Notes: generated by a model not told the origin, from the sequence alone. Shown: positions 1 through 6,869, counted from the stretch's first letter. The stretch is DNA of 7,194 nucleotides from Chitinophaga pinensis (GCA_943330985.1 CALQJV010000056.1:1-7194), one strand, 5' to 3'. Program-made: numbers and translations.

Positions 1-1322
1 GGTTTTCCTAAGCCCGTTGAATCGTCTTTGAAACGCTGTGGATGATCGAAATAACACGCATTTCCGGGTGTCATAATCACATCATGCTTTTTCTTAGCGG
101 CGGTAATTCCACCTGCAGTTCCTTGCCAACTCATAACGGTTGCATTGGGCGCCAAACCTCCTTGCAAAATCTCGTTCCATCCAATGATTTTCTTTCCTTT
201 CGAATTCACGAATTTCTCCACCCGTTGAATGAAATAACTCTGAATTGCTTTTTCATCCTTCAAACCCTTATCTTTCTTCAACTGCTGACAAAAAGCCGAT
301 TCTTTCCACCATCGTTTGGAGCATTCATCGCCGCCCACATGAACGTATTGAGAAGGAAAAAGCGCCATGACTTCGGTTAAAACATCTTCCAAAAAATGAA
401 AGGTGAAATCGCTTGGATTCAACACATTGTTGTATTCGTAATCGCCAAAATTCACCCAACCTTTTGCCACATTTTTGGGCTTTGTTGGTGTTGTACTTAA
501 TTCGGGATACGCAGCAATGGCGGCCATACTGTGACCCGGCATTTCAATTTCGGGAATTACTTCAATATGTCGTTTGGTGGCATATTCGACCACTTCCTTG
601 ATTTGTTCTTGTGTATAAAATCCTCCGTAACGAATGGTATCGTAGCCTTTTCCAGGATGTTTGCCTATCAATGTTCCATCGCGCCAAGCACCAACTTGCG
701 TAAGTTTTGGATATTTCTTGATTTCAATTCGCCAACCTTGATCGTCGGTTAAATGCCAATGAAACACGTTCAATTTATGCCAAGCAATGTAATCGAGATA
801 GCGTTTTATATATTCGACTGAAAAGAAATGACGGCTCACATCGAGATGCAATCCTCGGTAAGGGAAACGCGGATAATCCTGAATTCCACAATAAGGAACT
901 CCCAATTCGGGGGTAACTTTTAAGGGAAGAATTTGCAGTAAACTTTGGATGCCATTAAACACACCACTTGCATTATCGCCTCCGATATAGATATGTTTTG
1001 GATTTACCTCCAAATTGTATGCGCCAGGAAATGGATGGTCGATTCGATCGTAATTCAATTCGATGTTCGAACCCACAGGTGCATTTCCAGAACTGTCAAT
1101 TACCAAATTTAGTTGATAATATGAATTAATATATTCGCGAAGATAATTAGCTTCATTGCTTAAACCGCCACCTAAAAGCACAATGCGAGAACTGGAGTTG
1201 AGAATAAAATTCCCTGGAGATTCTTTAACAGAAACCGGTTGAGGAATTATTTGGATACGATTTTGCGCTTGAATTGAGTGAACTATCAAGCTAAGAATGA
1301 GGAGGATTTTGAATTTAATCAT
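1..1322 (-). CDS. Secreted GH20 beta-N-acetylhexosaminidase (partial, C-terminus beyond window)
   Basis: This is the N-terminal 440 codons of an exported family 20 glycoside hydrolase. It removes terminal N-acetylglucosamine or N-acetylgalactosamine residues from chitin fragments, glycans or muropeptides by substrate-assisted catalysis. Reading from the ATG at 1322, residues 1-19 form a signal peptide (MIKFK followed by a hydrophobic stretch) with probable cleavage before Gln20, a typical Bacteroidota site. An N-terminal GH20b-like domain spans roughly residues 20-150. The catalytic barrel starts near residue 155 (DYPRFPYRGLHLDVSRHF) and carries FHWHLTDDQGWR at 187-198 and HVGGDE at about 328-333, where Asp332-Glu333 are the catalytic pair. 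The PEIEMPGH segment is also present. No stop occurs before the window edge. Members usually run to about 520-780 residues, so a substantial part is missing. The start is fixed by the signal peptide. No lipobox cysteine is seen, so a periplasmic or secreted location is likely. Confidence 0.95.
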   Translation of the reverse strand, partial: MIKFKILLILSLIVHSIQAQNRIQIIPQPVSVKESPGNFILNSSSRIVLLGGGLSNEANYLREYINSYYQLNLVIDSSGNAPVGSNIELNYDRIDHPFPGAYNLEVNPKHIYIGGDNASGVFNGIQSLLQILPLKVTPELGVPYCGIQDYPRFPYRGLHLDVSRHFFSVEYIKRYLDYIAWHKLNVFHWHLTDDQGWRIEIKKYPKLTQVGAWRDGTLIGKHPGKGYDTIRYGGFYTQEQIKEVVEYATKRHIEVIPEIEMPGHSMAAIAAYPELSTTPTKPKNVAKGWVNFGDYEYNNVLNPSDFTFHFLEDVLTEVMALFPSQYVHVGGDECSKRWWKESAFCQQLKKDKGLKDEKAIQSYFIQRVEKFVNSKGKKIIGWNEILQGGLAPNATVMSWQGTAGGITAAKKKHDVIMTPGNACYFDHPQRFKDDSTGLGK

Positions 1323-1325
1323 GCA

Positions 1326-1352
1326 CAAAAATATTCATTGAAGCATTATCAA
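1326..1352 (-). promoter_or_regulatory. Possible Bacteroidota promoter for the GH20 gene
   Basis: On the minus strand, TATTTTTG (1333 down to 1326) matches the Bacteroidota -7 consensus TAnnTTTG exactly. A TTG (1352-1350) lies 16 bases upstream of it, slightly shorter than the usual 17-23 base spacing. Transcription would begin at or within a base or two of the ATG at 1322, giving a leaderless or nearly leaderless message. This is consensus matching only. AT-rich sequence yields such matches by chance, and the short spacer lowers confidence. Confidence 0.35.
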
Positions 1353-1360
1353 TTTCATTT

Positions 1361-2221
1361 ATGAAAGGGAATGAATCAACATTTTTCGTGAGTTCGTTTC
1401 AAATATCTATTTTCGCCAAAGTGAATACGTTTCAACCCTTAACCGTTTATTGGATTACCGGCGCCTCTTCGGGCATTGGCGAAGCTTTGGCATTGCAACT
1501 TGCCAAGCCTGGCAACGCGCTCATAATAAGTGGAAGAAATAAAGAGGCGCTCGAAAAGTTGAAATCTGCTTGCGAACTTCGTTCAGTCCAAACCGCAGTG
1601 CTTGCATTCGATATGATTGATATAGGTTCTTTTCATCATCAAGTTGAAAAAGCCATATCCTATTTTGGTCATATTGATGTGTTGGTAAACAATGCAGGAA
1701 ATTCTCAACGATCACTTGCCATCGAAACACCCGAAATCATTGAACGCAAAATCATGGAGCTGAATTACTTTGCTCCTGTGGCCCTTACCAAAGCGTTATT
1801 GCCTCATTTTATAGATAGAAAAAAAGGGCACATTGTGGTTATTTCGAGTATTGCAGGAAAGTTCGGATACAAATTGCGCAGTTCTTATGCAGCAGCAAAG
1901 CACGCACTGCTCGGATATTTTGAAGCAATGCGTTTGGAATTAATCGATGTTCCCGTGTATGTTACCATTGTTTGTCCGGGACGTATTAAAACCAATATTT
2001 CTTTTTCGGCGCTCAAATCGGATGGTACAGCGCATGGAATTATGGACGATGGTCAACGTAATGGGCTCAGCTCCGAACGTTGCGCAGAAATCATCGATAA
2101 AGCCATCCAACAAAAGAAATACGAAATCTTGGTTGGGAAATCGGAGTTGATTCCGGTGTATTTGAAACGATTTTGTCCTCCTTTGTTTTATTATTTAATC
2201 AAACGTGTAAAAACGAACTGA
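1361..2221 (+). CDS. Classical short-chain dehydrogenase/reductase (SDR)
   Basis: An NAD(P)-dependent oxidoreductase with a single Rossmann domain, presumably cytosolic, that oxidises or reduces a carbonyl/hydroxyl substrate which cannot be named from sequence. Numbering from the ATG at 1361, the cofactor glycine motif TGASSGIG is at 33-40 and NNAG at 110-113. The catalytic residues are Asn135, Ser163, Tyr176 and Lys180 (YAAAK), and the PG motif is at 206-207. The order and spacing are those of classical SDRs similar to the DHRS7 group. Arg59 after the second strand (SGRN) hints at NADP(H). The first beta strand normally starts within about ten residues of the N-terminus, but here 28 residues precede VYWITG, so the true start may be the GTG at 1421 (266 residues). 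The C-terminal tail is hydrophobic and basic (FCPPLFYYLIKRVK) and may associate with membrane. One base separates this gene from the VOC gene downstream, so the two are co-transcribed. Confidence 0.9.
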   Translation: MKGNESTFFVSSFQISIFAKVNTFQPLTVYWITGASSGIGEALALQLAKPGNALIISGRNKEALEKLKSACELRSVQTAVLAFDMIDIGSFHHQVEKAISYFGHIDVLVNNAGNSQRSLAIETPEIIERKIMELNYFAPVALTKALLPHFIDRKKGHIVVISSIAGKFGYKLRSSYAAAKHALLGYFEAMRLELIDVPVYVTIVCPGRIKTNISFSALKSDGTAHGIMDDGQRNGLSSERCAEIIDKAIQQKKYEILVGKSELIPVYLKRFCPPLFYYLIKRVKTN

Positions 2222-2222
2222 T

Positions 2223-3272
2223 ATGTCACAAGCAACATCATTATTAAGCGGAATTCAACAAGTGGGAATTGGTGTGCAGGATGCCGAAGCTGCTTTTACC
2301 TGGTATCGTAGAAATTTGGGGATGGATGTTCCGGTTTTCAAAGATGCATCAACAGCCGAATTGATGGTTCGATACACTGGCAATGAAGCGCGTAAACGTT
2401 ATGCAATTCTTGCGATGAATATGCAAGGTGGTGGAGGATTCGAAATATGGCAATACACCGAACGCATTCCACAAGCCGCTTCGTTTCAAGTGCAACCTGG
2501 CGATTTGGGCATTTTCGGAATTTTAATGAAATGTCGCGATGTTGCTGCTGCTCATGCAAACTATAAATCCAAAGGATTAAACCCATCCGACCTGTTTAAA
2601 ACACCCGATGGAGGCGCTCGTTTTCATTTGAACGATCCGTATGGAAATCGCTTTACGTTTACACCCGGACTTAATTGGTTCGATAAAGGGAAACACCTGA
2701 ATGGAGGAATAACTGGAGTACAAATCGGCGTTTCGGATATGGAGAAATCCTTGAAATTTTACCGAGAAACTCTTGGTTTCAGCAAAATTGTTTTTGATCA
2801 ATCGGGCCCAGCACCCGAATTGGGATCAGGGCAATATCGTCGTGTGCTTTTACGTCCAGAACCTTCGTTTGGCGGAGCATTCAGTCGTTTATTAGGAGCC
2901 GCCGAAATTGAGCTTGTGCAAAGCATGACGCATCAAGGACGCCCAGTTTTTGAAGGTCGTTTCTGGGGCGATTTGGGCTATATCCATGTCTGTTTCGATG
3001 TAAACAACATGGAAGCATTGGAAAAAAAGTGTGCCTCAATGGGATCACCATTCACCGTTAACAGCAAAGACAGTTTCGACATGGGTGAAGCTGCCGGACA
3101 TTTCACCTACACCGAAGATCCAGATGGTACACTCATCGAGTTTGTGCAAACACATAAAATCCCTTTGGTCAAGAAAATTGGTTGGTACCTCGATCTAAAA
3201 AAACGTGGATCTGAAAAACCCCTACCCGACTGGATGTTGAGAACATTAGGTTGGGGAAGAGTGAGGGATTGA
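2223..3272 (+). CDS. Tandem-domain VOC (glyoxalase/bleomycin-resistance fold) protein
   Basis: A 349-residue cytosolic protein with two vicinal-oxygen-chelate modules, at about 10-150 and 162-310, followed by a basic C-terminal tail of some 40 residues. The family includes glyoxalases, ring-cleaving dioxygenases and epimerases; the reaction here is unknown. The repeat is clear: QVGIGVQDAEAAFTWYRRNLG (13-33) matches VQIGVSDMEKSLKFYRETLG (166-185), and DPYGNRFTFTPG matches DPDGTLIEFVQT. In the second module Gln167, Glu230, His255 and Glu306 occupy the positions of the glyoxalase-I metal ligands. In the first module Gln13 and Glu74 remain, but Gly99 and Thr145 stand where His and Glu are expected. 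The second module is therefore probably the metal site and the first structural or substrate-binding. The gene starts one base after the SDR stop, so both probably act on the same substrate or pathway. I do not recognise a characterised orthologue. Confidence 0.85.
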   Translation: MSQATSLLSGIQQVGIGVQDAEAAFTWYRRNLGMDVPVFKDASTAELMVRYTGNEARKRYAILAMNMQGGGGFEIWQYTERIPQAASFQVQPGDLGIFGILMKCRDVAAAHANYKSKGLNPSDLFKTPDGGARFHLNDPYGNRFTFTPGLNWFDKGKHLNGGITGVQIGVSDMEKSLKFYRETLGFSKIVFDQSGPAPELGSGQYRRVLLRPEPSFGGAFSRLLGAAEIELVQSMTHQGRPVFEGRFWGDLGYIHVCFDVNNMEALEKKCASMGSPFTVNSKDSFDMGEAAGHFTYTEDPDGTLIEFVQTHKIPLVKKIGWYLDLKKRGSEKPLPDWMLRTLGWGRVRD

Positions 3273-3300
3273 TATAATACTTAATATGGTGAATTGATTA

Positions 3301-4098
3301 TTAATGATAAACATTATCTTTTAGTCGATTCCATGTTTCCATAGTAATTATTTCCTCAAAATTTTTTCCTTTATTTTTACTATATTCTATAATATATTCA
3401 GCCCTTTCCTTTGATTCTGGATGCGTGCTTATCCATGTAAAATAATTAGATGTTTCACTTTCTTTATTTGATAGTTTAAAAAGAAAATTAGCGAACGGCT
3501 CCGGATTTATTTTTGACTTTAATAAATAGTCGACGGCTTTGATATCTGCTTCCTTTTCTACACTTCTATCGTATGCTGTTGAAGAAATTAATTTAATTGT
3601 TTCCTTAATTACTTCTGAACCACCACCACCTGAAGTCATTGAAATTAAAGTAGATAAACCAACTTCCTTAATCAGTTTTTTCATTACATGATTAAGTTGA
3701 ATATGTGCAATTTCGTGACAAATAACCCCACTTAATTCTTCTTGATTTTCGGAAGCTTCTATTAGTCCAGTATATACCAATAAATGACCATTAGGCATTG
3801 CAAAAGCATTGATTTCATCTTTTTTAATAATGTGAATTTTTATAAATTTTCTGTCGAAATTATTTTCTAGACAAATTTTACTCACAATACTATCTAATGC
3901 ATTTTTTGCAAAGGGATTAGTATCCTCAACTTCTGATTTGTTAATAATATTCCAAAAAATATTTCCAAGTTTCTCCTCTGTTTTATCTGTTATTTTTTGA
4001 ACTTTTAAAATGGATACCCAATTTATTTTAGATAATAGAAACCAGGATGCGAAAAATAAAAACGAAATAAATAAACCTTGAAAAATAATTTTCTTCAT
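3301..4098 (-). CDS. M48 family membrane-anchored zinc metallopeptidase
   Basis: A 265-residue peptidase when read from the ATG at 4098. That start overlaps the stop of the preceding gene as ATGA and puts MKKIIF directly before a transmembrane or signal-anchor segment (about residues 6-24); an in-frame ATG at 4113 would add five residues. The catalytic domain should lie outside the inner membrane. Landmarks in order: NAFAMPNGHLLVYTGLI (about 97-113); the zinc motif HEIAH with His128, Glu129 and His132; the third ligand motif EKEAD with Glu181; and the late conserved STHPESKERAEYI with His226. This order is that of the M48 group containing BepA, LoiP and Oma1. There is no lipobox cysteine and no TPR extension. 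It is the last gene of a four-gene operon whose other products are small membrane proteins, so a role in envelope protein quality control or in processing a partner is plausible but unproven. Confidence 0.92.
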   Translation of the reverse strand: MKKIIFQGLFISFLFFASWFLLSKINWVSILKVQKITDKTEEKLGNIFWNIINKSEVEDTNPFAKNALDSIVSKICLENNFDRKFIKIHIIKKDEINAFAMPNGHLLVYTGLIEASENQEELSGVICHEIAHIQLNHVMKKLIKEVGLSTLISMTSGGGGSEVIKETIKLISSTAYDRSVEKEADIKAVDYLLKSKINPEPFANFLFKLSNKESETSNYFTWISTHPESKERAEYIIEYSKNKGKNFEEIITMETWNRLKDNVYH

Positions 4099-4532
4099 GA
4101 TTTTGACTTGCATATTAAATTTGTAATGCCACTATAAAACCACCACTCAACATGAATACCTTTTCTAGTATTTATTGCTGTATAAATGGTTGCGATAAAT
4201 TCGGATACATTAAAAATAAAGGCAACTATAATATATGCAATGTATTGGTTTGTTATTAGTTCTGTTGAAAATGCGATTGAAATTGTCCACCAAAATCCAT
4301 ATGAATTAATGAATAAAACGGTTAGTTGAGAAAGTAAAGCTTGCGAACAATGCCAACGAACAAAATAAGTTCCTTTGCGATTTCCTAAATAAAAAATAAA
4401 TGTTGCAATAAGATTAATAATTGGCAAAGGCAATCCGACTATTATTGCCATTAATGACATTAAATAACTATTGGATGCTTTTTCAAATTCATGCTCCAAA
4501 GGTTCGTAATTAAATTTTGTTTTTGTAATCAT
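4095..4532 (-). CDS. DUF4870-like small integral membrane protein
   Basis: A 145-residue protein with at least three, probably four, membrane segments, around 24-49, 64-90 and 97-121, with a weaker one at about 128-142. The segment YFVRWHCSQALLSQL (56-70) resembles the 'fvr-H-x-x-Qa-l' signature of DUF4870/Tic20-type proteins. The ending NTRKGIHVEWWFYSGI (121-136) fits the 'A-x-x-G-x-x-x-x-yP' end of that family. This assignment rests on pattern recognition rather than a profile search. No catalytic residues are evident and the molecular role is unknown. Its ATG at 4532 overlaps the TGA of the upstream DUF2752 gene, and its own TGA overlaps the ATG of the M48 peptidase, so translation is coupled on both sides. 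The peptidase directly downstream makes it a candidate partner, regulator or substrate. Confidence 0.7.
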   Translation of the reverse strand: MITKTKFNYEPLEHEFEKASNSYLMSLMAIIVGLPLPIINLIATFIFYLGNRKGTYFVRWHCSQALLSQLTVLFINSYGFWWTISIAFSTELITNQYIAYIIVAFIFNVSEFIATIYTAINTRKGIHVEWWFYSGITNLICKSKS

Positions 4533-4945
4533 AAACCTTTATAAATATTCCAAATCCAATTAATTATTACTAATAAAATCAATGGAATTGAGACTAAGTG
4601 CTTTTTAAAAATTGATTCCATTTTAAGAAATGCATTATAAAATGATTTTCTTTTAAAAACTAAATCAACTATGATCCATGCTGGAGATATAAACATAATC
4701 AATGCAATAATATATCCTAAAGGATTTATCCTAAGAGCTTCTTGAAAGTGTCCTTGAATAATCGAAATTACAGAACGACTTGAACCACAAGATGGGCAGG
4801 GTATGTTTGAAATGTGCTTGATAAAACAAACTTCAAATGACGAAGTTGATGATGTTGTATTCATCAATATCCAATAAATCCAAAAATACCCTGCTAAACA
4901 AGCTATAACAACACTAATATATAGCCTATTCTTGTCTTGTTTCAT
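4529..4945 (-). CDS. DUF2752 family membrane protein with CPxCG motif
   Basis: A 138-residue protein when started at the ATG at 4945 (MKQDKN). That start overlaps the TAA of the preceding TM2 gene as TAATG. A longer reading back to 5044 would sit inside the TM2 gene and is not credible. The DUF2752 signature is well preserved: Cys40, then IPCPSCGSSRS with Cys50, Cys53 and Arg57, then QGHFQEALRINPLGY (64-78). Hydrophobic segments lie at about 9-28, 76-97 and 117-136. The CPxCG pair could bind a metal or form a redox pair; the family has no established biochemical function. It is often found near TM2-domain genes in Bacteroidota, as here. The 4-base ATGA overlap at its end couples it to the DUF4870-like gene. 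Confidence 0.88.
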   Translation of the reverse strand: MKQDKNRLYISVVIACLAGYFWIYWILMNTTSSTSSFEVCFIKHISNIPCPSCGSSRSVISIIQGHFQEALRINPLGYIIALIMFISPAWIIVDLVFKRKSFYNAFLKMESIFKKHLVSIPLILLVIINWIWNIYKGL

Positions 4946-5283
4946 TAATATAAAAACTGTTGAATTTTTTGCATGTTTTTCTCTTTCGTTGCAGTTTGAA
5001 TCATAAACCAATCGATGATTGTCCAAATTCCAAATCCACCACAAGTCAATAGTTTACCAACCCCAATTCCAGTATCCCCAATAATAAAACGATCAATTCC
5101 AAGAGAACCTGCTAAAATTGAAATAATTAAACTTGTTGTCGGATCTTTTAATTCGACAGAAGAAATCATCACCCATTTTGAATCATCGACAGCTAGCAAT
5201 CTCTCTCTAATAACATGTACCTGATGACTTTCAAAAAATTTAGCATTTGACATGATATACATATCTACTTTTTGTGAATCCAT
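4945..5283 (-). CDS. TM2-domain membrane protein
   Basis: A 112-residue protein whose C-terminal half is a TM2 domain: KDPTTSLIISILAGSLGIDR (46-65) forms the first membrane helix, FIIGD (66-70) the turn, and GKLLTCGGFGIWTIIDWF (76-93) the second helix. The DRF motif between the helices is the family hallmark. Residues 1-45 form a soluble N-terminal part with MYIMSNAKFFESHQV and IRERLLAVDDSKW, which in my recollection is a recurrent extension in Bacteroidota TM2 proteins. The tail TKEKNMQKIQQFLY is charged and amphipathic. The function of bacterial TM2 proteins is not established. This is the first gene of the four-gene operon. The ATG at 5283 gives the family-typical length, and no convincing -7/-33 promoter was found in its 177-base upstream region. 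Confidence 0.9.
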   Translation of the reverse strand: MDSQKVDMYIMSNAKFFESHQVHVIRERLLAVDDSKWVMISSVELKDPTTSLIISILAGSLGIDRFIIGDTGIGVGKLLTCGGFGIWTIIDWFMIQTATKEKNMQKIQQFLY

Positions 5284-5460
5284 TATTTTTAAATTAATTT
5301 ATTTCTACTCATAAGGCTTTTCGATTCCGCCCTAATTTTTTTTTACTAATGGAGTTCAGTCTCCAGAATGAATTTCAATAATACAATAATTTAACTTAAT
5401 AAATTTAATTGCTGATTTTTATCTAAATAGAAATTCTGTTCATATCATTCTTGCTAAATT
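5284..5460. other. AT-rich intergenic leader between TM2 operon and remnant gene
   Basis: This stretch has no open frame of note. It must contain the promoter of the TM2 operon on the minus strand, but no exact TAnnTTTG element was found. A small hairpin TGGAG-ttcagt-CTCCA lies at 5350-5365, next to a run of nine T (5336-5344 on the plus strand). In the minus-strand transcript the hairpin would be followed by A residues, so it is not an intrinsic terminator in that direction. It could be a leader hairpin or chance. Confidence 0.4.
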
Positions 5461-5767
5461 CTACTCCATCGATTTCCTCAAAGACCTTGCTCGTTGTTGT
5501 CCTAGGGCTTTGGAATAAAGTAATGCGATTCTTAATAGAATTGGGAAAAAGGGAATAAGCGGAAGCAGAAAAGGCGCGTAAAAAAACTTTACAAACAGCA
5601 ATAATAATGTACCAGATTGCTGTAAAGAAAAATCCAGTGCCCATCAATACCGAATTGATAAACTGAGCATCTCGCATTTCTTTCCTGAAAGGCCAAAATC
5701 TTTGGGACAGCATGGTTAATAAAACCATACAATGCGGGAATAAATCCAAGAAATAAAAAAGCCATGC
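5461..5767 (-). pseudogene. Frameshifted 3' fragment, duplicate of the gene end at 6870-7183
   Basis: On the minus strand this segment aligns along its whole length with the end of the gene at 6870-7194, at close to 88-90% nucleotide identity by hand over the best 225 bases. It begins at MAFLFLGFIPALYGFI, equivalent to MVFLVLGFIPALLGLI in the other copy, and ends at the same MEE-type terminus and TAG stop (5461-5463). Three length changes break the frame: a loss of about seven bases near 5690-5705, one missing base near 5685, and one extra A in the A-run near 5582. RDAQFINSVLMGTGFFFTAI survives in one frame only. A 108-codon open stretch from 5749 to 5423 joins wrong frames and runs past the ancestral stop, so it should not be annotated as a gene. 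Its G+C content (about 40% in a sampled line) matches the intact copy rather than the AT-rich genes on either side. Confidence 0.85.
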
Positions 5768-5779
5768 ATACTAGTTAAG

Positions 5780-5809
5780 TTGGATAAAAGATATTTTAAA
5801 CTAACTTTG
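5780..5809 (+). promoter_or_regulatory. Bacteroidota-type promoter of the fic gene
   Basis: TTG at 5780-5782 (-33) and TAACTTTG at 5802-5809 (-7, an exact TAnnTTTG match) are separated by 19 bases, inside the 17-23 range known for Bacteroidota promoters. Transcription should start around 5813-5816. It begins only 13 bases beyond the end of the duplicated fragment, so the fic gene carries its own promoter. Confidence 0.7.
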
Positions 5810-5832
5810 ATAGTATCAAATGATAGTATCAA
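5806..5832 (+). promoter_or_regulatory. Tandem palindromic repeat, probable operator of fic
   Basis: TTTGATA-G-TATCAAA (5806-5820) is a perfect inverted repeat around a central G. It is followed 13 bases on by TGATA-G-TATCA (5821-5831), so GATAGTATCAA occurs twice in direct repeat. The first palindrome shares its TTTG with the -7 element and covers the predicted transcription start; the second reaches the ATG at 5832. Two adjacent palindromes over a promoter are the expected layout for a repressor binding cooperatively. The C-terminal winged-helix-like domain of the Fic protein is the obvious candidate, but this is inference. Confidence 0.6.
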
Positions 5833-6785
5833 TGAAGCCTCCATATGACATTACAGCTCAGATTCTAAAGCTAATTAGTTCAATATCAATTAAAATTGGT
5901 GAAGTAAATGCAAACTATCTTAATAAGCAATCTCCTCAATTGAGGAAACAGAATAAGATTAAAACAGTTCATTCATCTCTGAGCATTGAAGGTAATACAC
6001 TAACAGAAGATCAAGTTTCTGCAATTCTAGACAATAAAAGAGTTATTGGACCCAAGAAAGATATTGATGAAGTAATTAATGCATTAAAAGTCTATGATTC
6101 ATTAGGTAACTTAAATCCATACTCAAGTAATTCTTTTATAGATGCACATAAGATTCTAATGAGAGGTCTTGTGAATGAAGTTGGTGTTTACAGGAAACAA
6201 AGTGTTGGAATCGTTCAAGGTGAAAAATTAGCTCATTTAGCGCCTCCTTTTGAGAATGTTCCATTCTTAATGAATGACCTTTTTGATTATTTGAAAAGCA
6301 ATGATGAATTGACTTTAATTAAAAGTTGTGTATTTCATTATGAAATGGAATTTATCCATCCATTCATAGATGGTAATGGAAGAATGGGAAGATTGTGGCA
6401 AACATTAATCCTTGTTCAAGAGTATCCTGTATTTGAGTTTTTACCATTTGAAACTTTGATTAATTCAACTCAAGTTGATTATTATAAAGCTTTGTCAGTA
6501 AGCGATAAATCAGGAAAGTCAACACCTTTTATAGAATATATGTTAGATGTAATTGATAAATCATTAAGCGAATTACTCAATTATAATAATCGAATTATGA
6601 CTGATATCAATCGACTTGAGTATTTTATTCAAATAAATAAATCGGAATTTTCACGCAAGGAGTATATGGATGTATTCAAAGATATTTCTACTGCTACAGC
6701 AAGTCGCGATTTGTTAAAAGGTACAGAACTTAAAATAATTGAAAAGGAAGGAGAGAAAAACAAAACACGGTATCGCGTGATTTAA
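5832..6785 (+). CDS. Fic-family AMP-transferase with self-inhibitory motif and C-terminal winged helix
   Basis: A Fic/DOC enzyme that would transfer AMP (or another nucleotide moiety) from a nucleotide donor to hydroxyl side chains of a target protein in the cytosol. Numbered from the ATG at 5820, the active-site loop HPFIDGNGRMGRLW is at 180-193 with His180, Asp184, Asn186 and Arg188, all intact. SLSIEGN at 53-59 matches the (S/T)xxxE(G/N) inhibitory helix placed N-terminal to the Fic core, with Glu57 the expected autoinhibitory residue (class II). Residues about 262-321 resemble a winged helix (STATASRDL as recognition helix, KNKTRYRV as wing). I prefer the ATG at 5832 (317 residues), because the promoter would leave only about six leader bases before the ATG at 5820. 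There is no separate antitoxin gene. The gene is AT-rich (sampled lines 22-37% G+C), stands alone, and lies between two copies of another gene's 3' end, which suggests acquisition. The target is unknown. Confidence 0.92.
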   Translation: MKPPYDITAQILKLISSISIKIGEVNANYLNKQSPQLRKQNKIKTVHSSLSIEGNTLTEDQVSAILDNKRVIGPKKDIDEVINALKVYDSLGNLNPYSSNSFIDAHKILMRGLVNEVGVYRKQSVGIVQGEKLAHLAPPFENVPFLMNDLFDYLKSNDELTLIKSCVFHYEMEFIHPFIDGNGRMGRLWQTLILVQEYPVFEFLPFETLINSTQVDYYKALSVSDKSGKSTPFIEYMLDVIDKSLSELLNYNNRIMTDINRLEYFIQINKSEFSRKEYMDVFKDISTATASRDLLKGTELKIIEKEGEKNKTRYRVI

Positions 6786-6869
6786 CTAAAATGCCTAAAA
6801 GCGAGCAAGCAGTATAGCTCTGCCGCAGGCACAACACATTGCAACATCGTCTGAACTCAAATCGTTAAA
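6786..6869. other. Spacer between fic and the converging gene, with GC-rich palindrome
   Basis: These 84 bases lie between two converging genes. They include the 9-base palindrome CTGCCGCAG (6820-6828) within a GC-rich patch that stands out from the AT-rich fic gene. No hairpin followed by a T-run was found, so no intrinsic terminator can be called on either strand. Confidence 0.4.

Noticed and set aside
42..752. Three plus-strand open frames (42-380, 413-601, 531-752).
   Set aside because: They lie antisense within the GH20 gene, whose minus-strand frame has clear catalytic motifs throughout; the plus-strand translations show no family features.
1521..2801. Antisense frames at 1521-1730, 2338-2586 and 2577-2801, and the plus-strand frame 1947-2150.
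   Set aside because: All are shadows within the SDR and VOC genes, whose motifs are continuous in the main frame.
4946..5044. N-terminal extension of the DUF2752 gene back to 5044.
   Set aside because: It would overlap the TM2 gene by 100 bases and encode non-family sequence; the TAATG junction at 4945 is the natural start.
5336..5365. Intrinsic terminator made of the TGGAG/CTCCA hairpin and the T-run.
   Set aside because: On the plus strand the T-run precedes the hairpin, and on the minus strand the hairpin is followed by A residues; neither has terminator geometry.
5423..5749. A 108-codon open frame on the minus strand, apparently a small gene.
   Set aside because: Alignment with 6870-7183 shows it joins different ancestral frames and overruns the ancestral stop; it is a product of frameshifts in a decayed copy.
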